From Miscanthus floridulus (taxonomy: Eukaryota; Streptophyta; Magnoliopsida; Poales; Poaceae): a DNA stretch of 64,000 nt. Below, one piece after another: positions 21,576 through 41,761 of this stretch (its first letter is position 1; the number at the start of each line of letters is the position of its first letter). A program made the translations under genes and the position numbers. The notes beneath the pieces are model-generated. The model did no database searches, was not told the DNA's origin, and saw only the letters and a list, made by a program, of their open reading frames with translations. Location: NCBI RefSeq assembly GCF_019320115.1, contig NC_089593.1, forward strand, positions 37,983,474 to 38,047,473. The letters are read 5' to 3'.

Positions 21576-23088
21576 GACCGCAACGCCTCCTTCTGAGACA
21601 CGGCAGCAGTGGCAGCTGATTATTGCTGAGTGAGTGAGGCCAACAGTGGACGAAGGATGCTTGCCTTGGAGTTATCAAAGGAGGCAAGCCGTGATGGGAG
21701 AAAGGACAAGAACGGGCGGCTGACAAAGGATGCGATGCGCGAGAGCCGAGATGTTACCCATACCCATAGCAACGATGTTTGTCTCTCTTTTTTCTCAATC
21801 TTCCATGCCAACAAATATTCTTATTAGCCACACTATTCAGTCTCCGTGAAACAGTTTGATGGCACATGTGCAACATTGAGTTGCGATTATTGAAACATCA
21901 AGTAGAAGTCATAAATCACTGTAAAAAGGATGAATTATCGTCAAATATTGGCCGAATCTGAATATATGAGAAATTGTTTTTTAGATGAGGAAATAAATGC
22001 ACATATACTAATCGAAATCACAAGCCTCGCTAGGAAATGATTTTTTACTATGAAAAAAAAGCAAAGAGGTGGAATTATTTCACCTGAGTGTAAAAACCAA
22101 ATTTTCAATTTTCAATTTTTTTAATCTATATTAAATAATCAAAGTCAGCAGAACTTCCCAATTTTTTCAGAATCCCCCCCCCCCCCCAATATGAAACATT
22201 TTTTTATCTTTTTAATCAAATTCAATCATCTCGGCATTATTATTTCATAGAAGGAAGTCGAAATTACCGAAATACTACTTTTTTGCGGAGATAAAATACT
22301 ACCTTGTTTGCCCTCCCACAAGTGTCCCAACTATTTAACTCTAACCTCCTAAGTTCACCCACTATTTAGCTCAGCCCCCTCTATCCATTATCACAAACAC
22401 TTTCCAGAAAAATTGCAAAAGACATGAGGGTTTCACCTGAAATTGCATCAGGTGAGGGTAAAATCGTCCCCCGTCTTGTGAAAAAGATGGCATTGAAGCG
22501 GCTCCGCCGTTCGAGAGCATCACTTCACCTCGACGCCATCTCGCACGCGAGCGACATGAGGCGTGGCGTGGGCGGTGGCGATGGAGCTCCGCCGCCTCCA
22601 CCGCCACCCCCAGCTCCAGCCCCACGTCTATGGTCTACGCTTCCACTAGGACGGTGTGCACCTCCAGCTCCACGTCTACAGTCATGCCTCTACTAGGACG
22701 GTGTGCACCTCATCCACGGGAGTTCTTATGATTGATTTCCTAGCTGTTCCGGGTAATTTAGGGAATATGTTTCTTGTTTTTGAAAGAAGGGTCTTGGCAA
22801 TTTTGGGAACTAAGTTGCACTCTTGTTCGGTTCTTTTTTGTTCTTGGCGATTTCGGAAACTAAGTTGAGCTTCTATTCCGTTGGTTCTTTGCCCCAAGAT
22901 CAGTTCCAGGTGATTTGGGTTTTGTCCATTTTGGTAATGGAGGTATTTGTTGAGAAAAAAAGTTCGAAAGAAGGTTTCCGGTTGATGTTGATTTGATTGC
23001 AATCCTCAGGTGAGGATAAGAGGCCCCCTCCTACAGCCCTTTGGAGAAGGGTAATGCAAGATTTGCCAGATTACTCTGAACCATGCCT
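21576..23088. other. Intergenic region upstream of GSTZ copy 2
   Basis: The first few hundred bases should hold the GSTZ promoter on the minus strand, but no clear TATA box was assigned. A C-homopolymer lies near 22175. A GC-rich segment at 22490-22700 encodes only low-complexity Pro-rich frames. No gene recognised. Confidence 0.4.
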
Positions 23089-23508
23089 CGTTTCTTATGG
23101 CGTGAAGGGCGCCAGTTCACGTTTCTTATGGCGCGAAGGGCGCCAGTTCGTGCTCTCCGTGTCTCTCTGCTGGTGCTCAGTTACCTGGTAAAATCATCTC
23201 TTTCCTTTCCTGTTACGTCTCGTGTCGTTGTAATGTCGTTGTGGTAGGCATAAAATCATCTCTTTCCTTTCCGGTTACATCCCGTGCCGTTGTAATATCG
23301 TTGTGGTAGGCATAGTACTGGGTTTTCTCAGGCATGGAGATCGGGCTATGTGGTTTAGGGAATATGCTCTGCCTAGTGTACTAGCTATTTTAGTTATACA
23401 CTCTGGTGGTATGTTTTGTTTTTTACATTTTGCTTATTTAAATCTAATGCAAAATCCTCTCAAATTTAGTGCTTTAAATCTAATGCAAAGTCCTCTTAAA
23501 TTTAGTGC
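23089..23508. repeat. Cluster of three separate tandem duplications
   Basis: Three unrelated head-to-tail doublets lie within 420 bp. A 31-bp unit at 23089-23150 contains GTTTCTTATGGCG. A 62-bp unit at 23189-23312 contains AAAATCATCTCTTTCC and GTGGTAGGCAT. A 36-bp unit at 23437-23508 contains TTTAAATCTAATGCAAA. Each pair differs by only a few bases. They lie upstream of the FabG-type pseudogene. Confidence 0.85.
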
Positions 23509-24689
23509 TGAATGTACCCCTATATTAAGCACGATCTTAGGTTTGATCGGCCTTTGTTGCCATTGATTGAAAAGCAAGTTTTTCTTTTTAACATTAGCTT
23601 ATCAAATTTGTCAATTGAATTTCATTTTATGGATCTTAGTCAGATTCATCAAACAGAGCATGATTTAGACAAGAATACATGATGTTAGGGGGATAGGGTA
23701 CAAGTGCCAAAAGATGGTTATGGAAAAAACAGCAGAGCCCCTTTGCCGGTTCTATTTATAAGGGAGGTGGGAGGAGGCAATCTTTCTCCCTACCCCGTTT
23801 GGTTCACAAATTTACATATAGGTCCTCAGATCTATTGGACACTGGGCCTTTTTACATGGAGGGGTAGGCACAACCGCCCCTACCCTAACAAACTATGCCC
23901 GGTCCGCAAAAGAGGCCAACGAGGTGTCCAAAGAAGTGAGCTTGTTGATTCACATATTTCATAATTGCAGATATATTTTGTTTGCTGTTTCTTGGTTATC
24001 TATCCATTTCATGTCAGATTTTAAGACAAGGTTGACCCTATAATGGTTCACTATCTAATGCTTATTGGTTAGTCGCTTTAGTTTTTCTAAAGCCAATCGG
24101 TTTATGCCAGGGAGAACTTTTGTTGATTCCTTATTCTCATGATCTCATAATTGTTGGATGTTTTAATTCTATTTTGTACTTTTCTATCCTTTTATCCTTA
24201 TACTGGAATACATTAAAGTATTATCATTCATAATCTTCCGTTCTTTGTGAGTAAGAATGACATCATTATGGTGAATTAGCATTGTTGTTCATGAGAAAAT
24301 GCAACTTCAGAACAATTGCACATTTTAGAAATCAACCCAATTGTAATTTAAAATCTAATTATACATTCATATTTTCATTTATTTCATTGGCACTTCGTAA
24401 ACTTTTTTACAGACTAGTAGATAGTAATAGTAACGATAATAATTAGCATGAAATAGAAATATATTTGTCTAATGTGGTTGATGGAACCATATTTATAGCA
24501 AATTTGTTTATTTAAAAGGAAATGTAGTTATTTTAGATCAGTTTGAAAGTTCGCCACGGTTAGCACAGGCAGTTCAATTGAATTTTGAATATAGAGATCT
24601 ACCTATAAATATAAAAATTATAGCATACAAAATTCCATACGGTTTTCTTTTCCTAGATTCAATTGGTTAATTTCAATGATATTTTTCCA

Positions 24690-26443
<1,754 letters not shown>

Positions 26444-26540
26444 CCATATGCTTGGAAATGCCTTTATGAGTTCAACATTTACTCAGCAGAAAATGGTGCT
26501 TGTAAATGACTTTCTACTGAAGGATTAGGCTCTATGAGGT

Positions 26541-26818
26541 CCTAGTCTGTATTGGTGAATTTCCTTGTGTAAAATACAGCACAAGTATGATCATGTAAAT
26601 ATTGGTCTGACATGCTTTGTTGTGCTTTTTGAGGGGGTACTTGTCTGTTTTGGTGAATTTCCCTGGGTAAAATACAGCACAAGTATGCTGATGTAAATAT
26701 TGGTCTGACATGCTTTGTTGTGCTTTTTTGAGGGGGTCCTTGTCTGTTTTGGTGAATTTCCATGTGTAAATACAACATAAGTATGATGATGTAAAGATTG
26801 GTCTGACATGCTTTGGTG
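26541..26818. repeat. 98-99 bp tandem repeat, about 2.8 units
   Basis: Units are phased by GGTGAATTTCC at 26554, 26652 and 26751, and each contains ATTGGTCTGACATGCTTTG. They follow the FabG-type stop by about 100 bp, so they lie in the former 3' UTR or beyond. Long minus-strand frames here are repeat shadows. Confidence 0.9.
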
Positions 26819-27099
26819 GCGTTCAGATTTTGTTCATGCATTTTTCTGATGAATCTGCGTTGATGGATGCTATTAGCAGAGCTACTAGCAGAAGTGGAGT
26901 GTGTAACATGCATGGAACTAAGGTTTTCTATTTGTGCTGTATGATTTGCTAGAATGGATGATGGGCCACGATTAATTATGTTGAACATTTGTTGAAACCA
27001 TGTCTTTGGTGAAAACTTGGAACTGGCCATTATTTAAGCCATGTGTTTTCAATTTTGATGATGTCAGATGGAATGGCCAGCAGCAAGAAGGCAATGGTT

Positions 27100-27600
27100 T
27101 AGACTACAAAATCTATAAAGTTAGAACACATATTTGGGGCACTAAACAACTTCAAATAAAAACTTTTCAACTACAAAATTATAGATTGTATTGAGAACTA
27201 TAACTTTCGTATACGCCATGTCAACATCCGAGATTTTTTTATAATTTTAAATTTCAAATTTTAAAATCTATAAACTTACAATAATATTTTGGGACCCTAA
27301 ACAATTTTAATTCAAAAACTTTTCAACTACAAAGTTGTAGATCCTATCGAGGGCTACAACTTTGATATAAGTTTGTCTTAATCTGACCTCATATGAAAAA
27401 GTAATGAATTATTTTTTTTTAAAAAGTCAGCGTGCCACATCAGAAAAAATAAAAATAAACAGAAATATAACCAACTGACATGTGGGCCCTACATGTAGGA
27501 GCCACGCCAGCGCACCACGTCAGCATCCAGAGCGAGTTTGGACCTGGATGGCACCCGAAGCCAAGTTCATTGGGGACCTAGATGGCACCCCTTGTCAACT
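27100..27600. repeat. Probable eroded DNA transposon sequence
   Basis: Two related blocks containing CTTTTCAACTACAAA and TATAACTTT-like words are followed by TGACATGTGGGCCCTACATG and a short repeat of GACCTGGATGGCACCC. Such sequence is frequent in grass transposons. I cannot set borders or a superfamily. Confidence 0.35.
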
Positions 27601-27833
27601 TGAAGGATTGGTCATGAATTTTCATGTTTATATTTGATTATTTGCCACTCGACTTTTGATGTACTTTTTTTATCTTCACCCCACCCACACGTCATTGGCT
27701 GCCGGTGGCCTCCACCCACATGTCCTTTTATGCCCTTGGCACGAATATAGATATATAGCTACAGTATTAATCGGATTTGGATTTAGGAACGGATATTGTC
27801 AGCTGTGTCAGAGAACATATGAATGGTTTTTGA

Positions 27834-27933
<100 letters not shown>

Positions 27934-28049
27934 AAATTTGAATCTCTTGCTAGAAGCTTATGTGTAATTCTTTCAATTTTCTTTGTAACCGTTTTTGTCT
28001 CCTGGTTTTGTTTTAGGGAACCTTTTTGTACCTTTTCTTTTACAATATA

Positions 28050-28470
28050 AAGCTCAGTAGGGGGTAAAACCCCTCATGTTTCACTAAAAAAATAGAAGAT
28101 CTTGATACAGATATGCAACGGATACTGAAGCCCTTCGTTCGGACTGAATGCCAAGAAATATTAGTACTATTTACACCTCTAATTCTAATACCGGTCATCA
28201 TTTTTCCGTGGGAATTGCAAGATGGTCTAACACTGTGGGAAAGATATTTAGAATAATTTCTCAAAGCTATCGCTTTAACACTATGGTTCATTCTCTTTTT
28301 GTATACTTTTTTATAATTCTTATAACATGTTTTGACTGTTTAATAACTTATGTTGCCCTTGCTAGCTTATTTGGCCGCTTGGGATTTGACGCTCATGGCG
28401 GCACCACTGTGATATTCTGACCCATGCAAGTATGCAACAACCCCTGTGAATATTTTCTTCTTTGAGCAAG
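28050..28470. repeat. Repeat R, copy 2
   Basis: Nearly identical to 14366-14788, from CTCAGTAGGGGGTAAAACCCC to TTCTTTGAGCAAG, in the same orientation. It begins about 120 bp after the (TA)n tract and precedes the PPR pseudogene by about 430 bp. Origin undetermined. Confidence 0.75.
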
Positions 28471-29703
28471 TGGTCTAGGTACTGCTACCGTGACCCAGCT
28501 TATATGTGTCTATGAGAGTGAGTCGTTAGGAGGTGAAATCATACTCACAACTGGAGTGTTCTTTTGGCTGCTTTTGCTGGTGCAAATGATTTGGGAGTAC
28601 TCCTTTAATACATCCTATTTAGGAACAATTTCTTAAGGTTTCTAAAATGTTTATATAATTCTGATTTGTGATATTAGAAGTTACACAGGTTCCTACTTAT
28701 ATTATATTAAAGTTCATTCACCAGCAAAGTTCATGATTTGATTGAATTTTTTCTCTCTCTCTCTTTCTTATTGCACGCCGGCAGATCCCTTTTTACATAT
28801 GATGGGCCAAATGCAGGGCTGAAAGATCCATATTTACAATGCTCATGTGGAGTCAGGCACTGCTGAATGGTTCAGACGCTGGAGGGTTTTCCCCAGGGAA
28901 AATTTTTGTTGCCCCCTCTCAGCTCTCACTGCTTCAGTTCTATCAGAATACTTGAGTGGCGATGAAAAGCCAATTTTTACTCCAAATAAAATCATCCGTA
29001 AATAATCCCTAGTTTTGAGCTCTGATAGTGTTGTGCAGGCACTCTGCTGTCTAAAGAGGAAACCTGCTGTTGCATTTGCCTACTCTAAAGATACCAAGAG
29101 TATTGGGTTTCGTCATGACTTTTCAACCTATTCAGAGATCATGCACATTTTATCCCATTCATGCCAGGAGAAGATGTTGGTATCCTTGTTCTGTGATATT
29201 GTTTCGCCAACTGGTAGGGGTGGTCCTGAAATCGTAGCACTCATGAATCACCTCAGAAAAAACATGTGACATGTCTCACGCACTCTCATTTGCAAACAAT
29301 TGCTTAATCAAGGCTTACAGGATATACCATGATGCACAAGCGACAGTCGACATGCTTGGTCACCTTTTCAGGCTTGGATATGTTCCATCAGCTTGGGCTT
29401 GAAATTTTGTTCTCAAATTTGTAGCACAGAGCAGTGAAGCAGAGATGGTTGTTGCAGCTTATGAACAAATGAAATACTCTCAATTAAATCTGAATGCTGA
29501 TTCATTAAAAATAGTCATTATGTCTCTTTTAAAAGCAAAGAAGGCAGACATAGCATTCCAGTTGTGGGTTAAGATGATTAAAATGGGAGTGAAACCAGAT
29601 GCACATGGATACTCGTCATTTGTGATTGGTCTTTGCAGTTGTGGAATGTATGATCTAGCTTATGTTACTCTTCAAGGGGACACCAGGGAGAGGGTTTCAA
29701 TTG

Positions 29704-30719
29704 GGACTTGCTAGCATCCAGAGTCCGGTCCGGGGCGCTAGCATCGGACAATACCCGCTCAGCGAGCGAGCGAGCACCCCAGGCGTCGGGCTTGTGGGCG
29801 AGCGTCACAGCAGCGGCCCACGCCGCCCTGGACATCGCCCACGCCGCCTCGGACGTCACCTGCGCTGCCCAAATGTTGTCCGCGCCGTCGGCCGCTTCCT
29901 ATGCACATCTCATGTGCAAACCCGATCTACTTTCGAAACATCCAGATGCAACAGTTACAATATACAAAGAAGATAAATGAAATACTTGAAACATGCGTCT
30001 GAAACACTTGCAAAAACACCTGAAAAACACTTGAAAACCATTGCAAACATACGAAACATCCAGACAAAACACTTGCAAAACACCTTAAACCACTTGAAAA
30101 ATACTCTTGCAACGTGCATGTACATGTAACATCTAGATCTACTTTGCAACATACGCCTGATAAAGATGAAACATTTGGAACATGTGCAACATCCCGATCC
30201 ACTTTTGCAACATCCCGATCTACTTTTGCAACACCGATACAAAACACTTGCAACATAAATATATTTTTGCAACATGTGCGTTTAGTGCAACATCTCCTTG
30301 CTACTTGGAAATGGAGGTCTCCTTGCTGCTTGGGAATGAAAGCTCGTCGGTGTGTGGAGTTCACCAGTGTAGAACTCGCCGCTCCGGTGGAGAAGGCCAC
30401 GGCGGGTCACTGCGGTGGAGAAGACGGACCGCGGTGGGCGGCCATGGTGGGCAGGAGGCGCCATGGAGAGGGAGAAAGACGGGCAGCTGCGCTGGGATGC
30501 GGTGGAGATGCCGGACGACATGAAGAATGCCGAGGCGCGACGGAGCAGTGGAGAGCCTTCTGGAGAGGATGAGTGGACGAGAGGCTTCTGGAGAGGACGA
30601 GTGGACAAGAGAATATGGTGTTGGGCCGTTGGGCTGGGTGTAAGCATTTTCATTTTTTTATTTGTATGGAGCTGTCGGATTCTAGCTGAGGCGTCAGATG
30701 CCTTAAGCCTAGCATTTCC
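29704..30719 (+). mobile_element. Non-autonomous MULE-like element inserted in the PPR gene
   Basis: The element begins GGACTTGCTAG and its right end, read inward, begins GGAAATGCTAG, a 9/11 match. It is flanked by GTTTCAATTG (29694-29703) and GTTTCGATTG (30720-30729), a 9-10 bp target duplication with one difference, as expected for Mutator-like elements. The interior has a GC-rich 5' third and a tract of AAACACTTGCAA-like words shared with 4376-4860. No transposase is seen. The PPR frame reads into one target copy and out of the other in phase. Confidence 0.85.
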
Positions 30720-31779
30720 GTTTCGATTGAGGCCATAGCTTATAATATGGTAATAGATGGACTGTGCAAAGAAATTAAATTGGAAGAGGCTAAAAAGGTC
30801 TTGGAATTAAAGAACAAACAGGAATGTGCCCGTGATGTATATGGTTACAGCCATCTCATTCGCAGTTACTGCAAAATGGGAAACACAATGAGGGCAGTTG
30901 ATCATTGTGAAGCCATGGTATCCCACGGTATAGAGATAAATTGTCACATTGTTGGTTATCTTCTATAATGCTTTAGGAAGTTAGGTAAAACATCTGAAAT
31001 TATTGTGCACTTTCAGAAATTTAAGGATTCAGGGGTCCATCTTGATGGAGCTGTATATAACATTGCTGTGGATGCTTATTGCAAGCTTGGGAATATGGAT
31101 GAGGCAGTTAAACTACTCATTCAAATGATGGCTAGGGGTTTGGCACCTGACACAATCCACTATACATGCCTGATAAATGGTTACTGTCTGAAGGGAGAAA
31201 TACAAAGTGCTCTACAGGTATTCGAGAGGATGCTGAAGGAAAATATAAAACCAGATCTAGTTACATATAATGTATTGATCAGTGGATTTTTCCAGAGAGG
31301 CCTTGTTACCGTGGTAGATGACCTTCTAGACCACATGATAGATCAAGGGTTGGAGAACTCACTAACCTATGGACTGGCAATTAGTGGTTTTTGTAGGGGA
31401 GGCCACCTGAGCAAAGCAGAGGAAATATTTAGTAAAGTAGGGAAAAGATTAGATAATACTGAAGTTCTGTACAATGCTTATGGTTCGTGGCTATTTGCAT
31501 TCAGGTTCCACTGACGATGCTTACAAGCTGTTTCGTAGGGTTGCTCAACAAGGAAATATTTTGTAGAGATGACAATGTCAAAAGAGCTTCAACTGTATTT
31601 AACATGATGTTGGAAAAGAAAGTTGTTCCTGAAGTAATTTCGTATAGTGAACTCATATCAGTTTACTGTCAGAAAAGGAGATATGTACAATGCTCATTTA
31701 TGGTTCCGTAATATGGTCCAGCAAGGGCACTCTCCTGATGTCACTTTATGCACTGTGCTGATGAATGGTTACTGCAGGG

Positions 31780-31849
31780 CTGGTAGCTTCCAAGAAGCAC
31801 GTAAACTATTTTATCTGGTAGCTTCCAAGAAGCACGTAAACTATTTTAT
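31780..31849. repeat. 35-bp tandem duplication in the PPR pseudogene
   Basis: The unit starting CTGGTAGCTTCCAAG is present twice head to tail, at 31780-31814 and 31815-31849. Since 35 is not a multiple of three, it shifts the frame. The copies appear identical, so the event is young relative to the other lesions. Confidence 0.93.
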
Positions 31850-32190
31850 CGAATGATAAAGTCAGACATTAACCCTGATGTAGTTGCATATACAGTCCTA
31901 TTGGATGGTTTCCTGTAGGAAACCCTTCGGCAAGGATGGGAGGGTCTTTCAAAGGAGAGGAGAAGCTTTCTTCTCAGAGAAAAGCATAGGAAGTTGCTGA
32001 GCGAAATGAAAGACATGAAAATTAAACCTGATGTACAGTGTTACACAGTGCAAAGCAGAATCTCTAGAGGACGCTAAGGGACTATTTCGTGAGATGTGCA
32101 GGAAGGACTTAAATCTGATCTTTGTGCATACACAGTCCTTGTAAATGGGGGTATCAGCGCCAGAGGCAAAGGCTAAAGGTTTTTTACAAG

Positions 32191-32990
32191 AAAAATGAAA
32201 AGTAAGTTGCTTCAGAAAAGAATACAAAAATAAGATCTTGAAGCTAGATGAACTTAACCTTTTCAAGGTTACAACAAAAAAAAAAGCATTGAAATCTCAT
32301 AGGGGGCAGCTGTCTTACTTGAATGTGTCATCTAATATGATGTTGTTATTCTCCTGTGCAGTGTCGTGTCATGTCCCGAAATCCTACCGGATGAGTTTCT
32401 TTGTGCTGGTGATCACCATTCACCAGGCTCATGCTTGTGCGTGCAGCAGGCTGCGTGCCATTTGCCATGCATTGAGCATGTGAAGGTCAGCCCTCTCAGA
32501 AACTCAGAAAGGCACTGGATCCTCATGGAGCAGAGCAACGCACAGGGTGCGTTCAGTGCCAAAACTGACAATAGAGGGGTGCACACGCCATCTGGTCTAA
32601 CAATGGAGGGGCGCACACGCTATCCTGGTGAAGCCTGCTATGGCAGCAGTGGCAACTTCAAGTTCTGAACCATGTTGTGCCTTTTGGCTGGCGGCAGTGA
32701 TGTATTCCTAGATTTTTAGATAATAGATAAAACAAATATCCGGCCTCTATATTCAAGGATGTACACAGCCCATTATTACAAAGTTTTGGATGAAAAAAAA
32801 TGAGAAAGCCATAGTCTTATAGATCGATCAGGACGCTAGTTCAAACAATATAAATGTTTCCATCCTTTATTGGATATCTCTAAAGCAATAATTTCCAATT
32901 TCTTGCTCATCGTTGAGAGCGCGTCCTTGGCTGTCTTATCACGCTGCAGCTGAGCCCAAGAGCGTAACCAGTACGCTCCTCTAAAAATTA
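32191..32990. other. Region between the PPR pseudogene and the LINE end
   Basis: The last recognisable PPR codons fade near 32190. The following 500 bases have no protein I recognise. From about 32700 the sequence probably belongs to the 3' UTR of the antisense LINE at 32992-33483. No RNA gene seen. Confidence 0.4.
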
Positions 32991-32991
32991 C

Positions 32992-33483
32992 CTACATAAT
33001 AGAGTTAGATTTCATTTGATTAAAAACAACATCATTACGGCATCTCCAGATAGCCCAAAACATGGCAGCCACCCCCACCCAAATCAAATTTCTAATCCTT
33101 TTATTTTGATTAGTCAGCCAACTACCAAACATGTGGCTGATTGATCTAGGTTGGGTCAAACTAGTAGCAAAAAAGATAATCCTCCAAATCATTTTGGTAA
33201 GGGGACAGTCTAGGAACAAATGTTGGATAGTTTCATTCCCATTACAGCAGATGCACTTTTGACTCCCCTTCCAATTTTTCTTAGCGAGGTTGTCTTTGGT
33301 TAAGACAACACCCCTTTGCAAGAACCAAAGAAAGATTTTAATTTTTAGAGGAATTTTTATCTTCCAGATCTTCCTATGACGAAAAGGTGTTTGTGTATCT
33401 ATAAGATAGAGATACATTGAGCGGACAGAGAACAAACCTGATTTGGTTAAACTCCATCTGAAGTAATCCGAATCTTCCACCAA
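32992..33483 (-). pseudogene. LINE ORF2 C-terminus with zf-RVT domain
   Basis: The minus-strand frame of 163 codons contains FRWSLTKSGLFSVRSMY, then KIWKIKIPLKIKIFLWFL, CICCNGNETIQHLFLDCP and GVAAMFWAIWRCRNDVVF. This is the reverse-transcriptase zinc-binding region found after RT in plant L1-type LINEs; the Cys-x-x-Cys...His...Cys residues are present. RT itself is not found upstream on the same strand, so the element is a fragment rejoined to other DNA. A minus-strand continuation to about 32880 adds a decayed tail. No target duplication or poly(A) tail seen. Confidence 0.87.
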
Positions 33484-33510
33484 TGCGACATTTGAGATCC
33501 GTGCTACTAA

Positions 33511-33932
33511 CCTAGATAGTCCTCTATTTCAAATTATAAGTCGTTTTAGTTTTGTCCTAAGTTAAACTTGTATAACTTTGACCAAGTTTATAGAAAAATG
33601 TACTAACATCTATACAATATCAAATAAATGCACAATTAGAATATATTTCATGGTTAATCTAATGCTTTCCTAGATAGTCCTCTATTTCAAATTATAAGTC
33701 GTTTTAGTTTTGTCCTAAGTTAAACTTGTATAACTTTGACCAAGTTTATAGAAAAATGTACTAACATCTATACAATATCAAATAAATGCACAATTAGAAT
33801 ATATTTCATGGTTAATCTAATGCTTGTTTGATTTTGTAGATGTCTGTGCATTTTTCTGCAGACTTGGTCAAATCTGGAGAGGTTTGACTTAGAAAAAGCT
33901 AAGACTACTCACAATTTGGAAGGGAGAGAGTA
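33511..33932. mobile_element. Stowaway-like MITE with an internal 158-bp tandem duplication
   Basis: The sequence TTCAAATTATAAGTCGTTTTAG opens the element and a degenerate complement with GGAAGGGAGAGAGTA closes it at about 33930, as in Stowaway-type MITEs. The first 158 bp (33511-33668) is repeated from 33669 to 33826 with no difference that I can find. Confidence 0.8.
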
Positions 33933-34086
33933 AGAAATAGCAGAAAGAGAAAAAAAGATGGAGAAAAGATCACTGGGCTCCCAAAATACATGGTGCTCTC
34001 ACCAGTCCTGAGTCCATGCTGTTGCAAATCTTCATATGGGAAGGTGTTTGTCACAGTTTTCGGATATAGTGACTCATAATCTTGTA

Positions 34087-34340
34087 CTACCTCCATCCCA
34101 CAAAGAATGCAATTATGGGTTACGTGCCACGTAAAATGGTTCGCGTTTGACCAAGTTTCTAGCAAATAGTATTCACATTTATGACTCCAAATTAATTTAT
34201 TAAAATACATTTCGTAATTAATCTAATGACATTTATTTGATATTATAAATATTTATACTTTTTTATCTATAATTGGTCAAAGTTGATATACTAACACGTG
34301 ACACTGTTTTAGAATTACATTCTTTTGGGGACTGAGAGAG
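34087..34340. mobile_element. Stowaway-like MITE with TA target duplication
   Basis: The left end CTACCTCCATCCCAC and right end GGGGACTGAGAGAG are imperfect inverted repeats flanked by TA (34085-34086 and 34341-34342). The interior contains TTGACCAAGTTTCTAG, and near the other end a TTGGTCAAAG complement. Confidence 0.8.
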
Positions 34341-34638
34341 TATGTAATAATTTTTGCTTTGATGATATTTTATATCCAATTTGGTATAATTGCTAACTCT
34401 TTTTTCTTAATCTTGACAGGAAACACACCTATTACCATTGGGATTGAGTAGTGACTGAGTTCTTGCGGTTATCTTAGTGCCTGAAGCCACAACCTCTCTT
34501 GCAGAAAGCTAGAAACACATAAGTTTCTATGTGCACTTGCAGGTTATGTCCTGATAAATTGCCACTTACCAACTGATTATTTAATTTGAACCCTGATCGT
34601 TCTTACCACCAAAAATCACAACACAAGTTAAATTTTAC

Positions 34639-34730
34639 TCCCTCCATCCCAATTTATACGTTGTTTTGGCATTTTTAGATACATATATCTAGTTACATAG
34701 CAAAAACTAGTATGTATCTAGGAAAAAAAC
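34639..34730. mobile_element. Stowaway-like MITE fragment
   Basis: CTCCCTCCATCCCAATTTAT followed by GTTGTTTTGGCATTTTTAG and an ATGTATCTAG-type tail is the 5' half of a typical grass Stowaway. The matching right end is missing. Confidence 0.65.
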
Positions 34731-35097
34731 CCTATAACTTAGGATATAGGACAGTAACCCGTCGGAGAGTACCAAGCCTTGCGAAAGAAGCTAGGTAGTG
34801 CACACACACATCATCATACTCGTATATTAGATACGGACAGTCATACATGGATGGTGGAAAAGATTAACTGACTTGCTTCTCCTTTTGCAAAATCCGTCAA
34901 CTGGTCAACATATCCTTGCGTGGCTTGGCCGACTTGCATTGGGTGACTTAAGTCTTAGTGGGTAGGCTGAGACGGTGAGAATTCCAACACACACACACTG
35001 ACACACAACCGCCGGGCGCCGGCTTTGTCGTCGACATCACCATTCCCTTACTACATAGACACATAGTACATACACGCCGGAGCCGGCAGCTCATCTG

Positions 35098-35105
35098 TAT
35101 TTAAA
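35098..35105 (+). promoter_or_regulatory. Probable TATA box of the carboxypeptidase gene
   Basis: TATTTAAA lies 77 bp upstream of the start codon at 35182. This spacing leaves a short 5' UTR. It is the best TATA-like word in the 200 bp upstream. Confidence 0.55.
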
Positions 35106-35151
35106 CGCGCTCCATCAGGGCCCGTTACTGTATCATCTATCGTCCACCTAG

Positions 35152-41761
<6,610 letters not shown>

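Larger units (their letters stand above)
28905..32190 (+). pseudogene. Pentatricopeptide-repeat (PPR) protein pseudogene
   Basis: The 5' part reads ALTASVLSEYLSGDEKP, then a TAA, then SSDSVVQALCCLKRKPAV. Many PPR units follow, such as GVKPDAHGYSSFVIGLCS, GLAPDTIHYTCLINGYCL and NIKPDLVTYNVLISGFF. This is the P-type pattern of about 35 residues. The protein resembles the mitochondrial PPR family of At2g26790, from memory. Damage includes a TGA near 29401, frame changes near 29270, a 1016-bp transposon at 29704-30719, a TAA near 30966, shifts near 31480 and 31680, a 35-bp duplication at 31780 and later stops. PPR proteins bind organellar RNA. With this many lesions the locus is dead. No intron is needed to follow the reading, as is usual for PPR genes. 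Confidence 0.88.
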
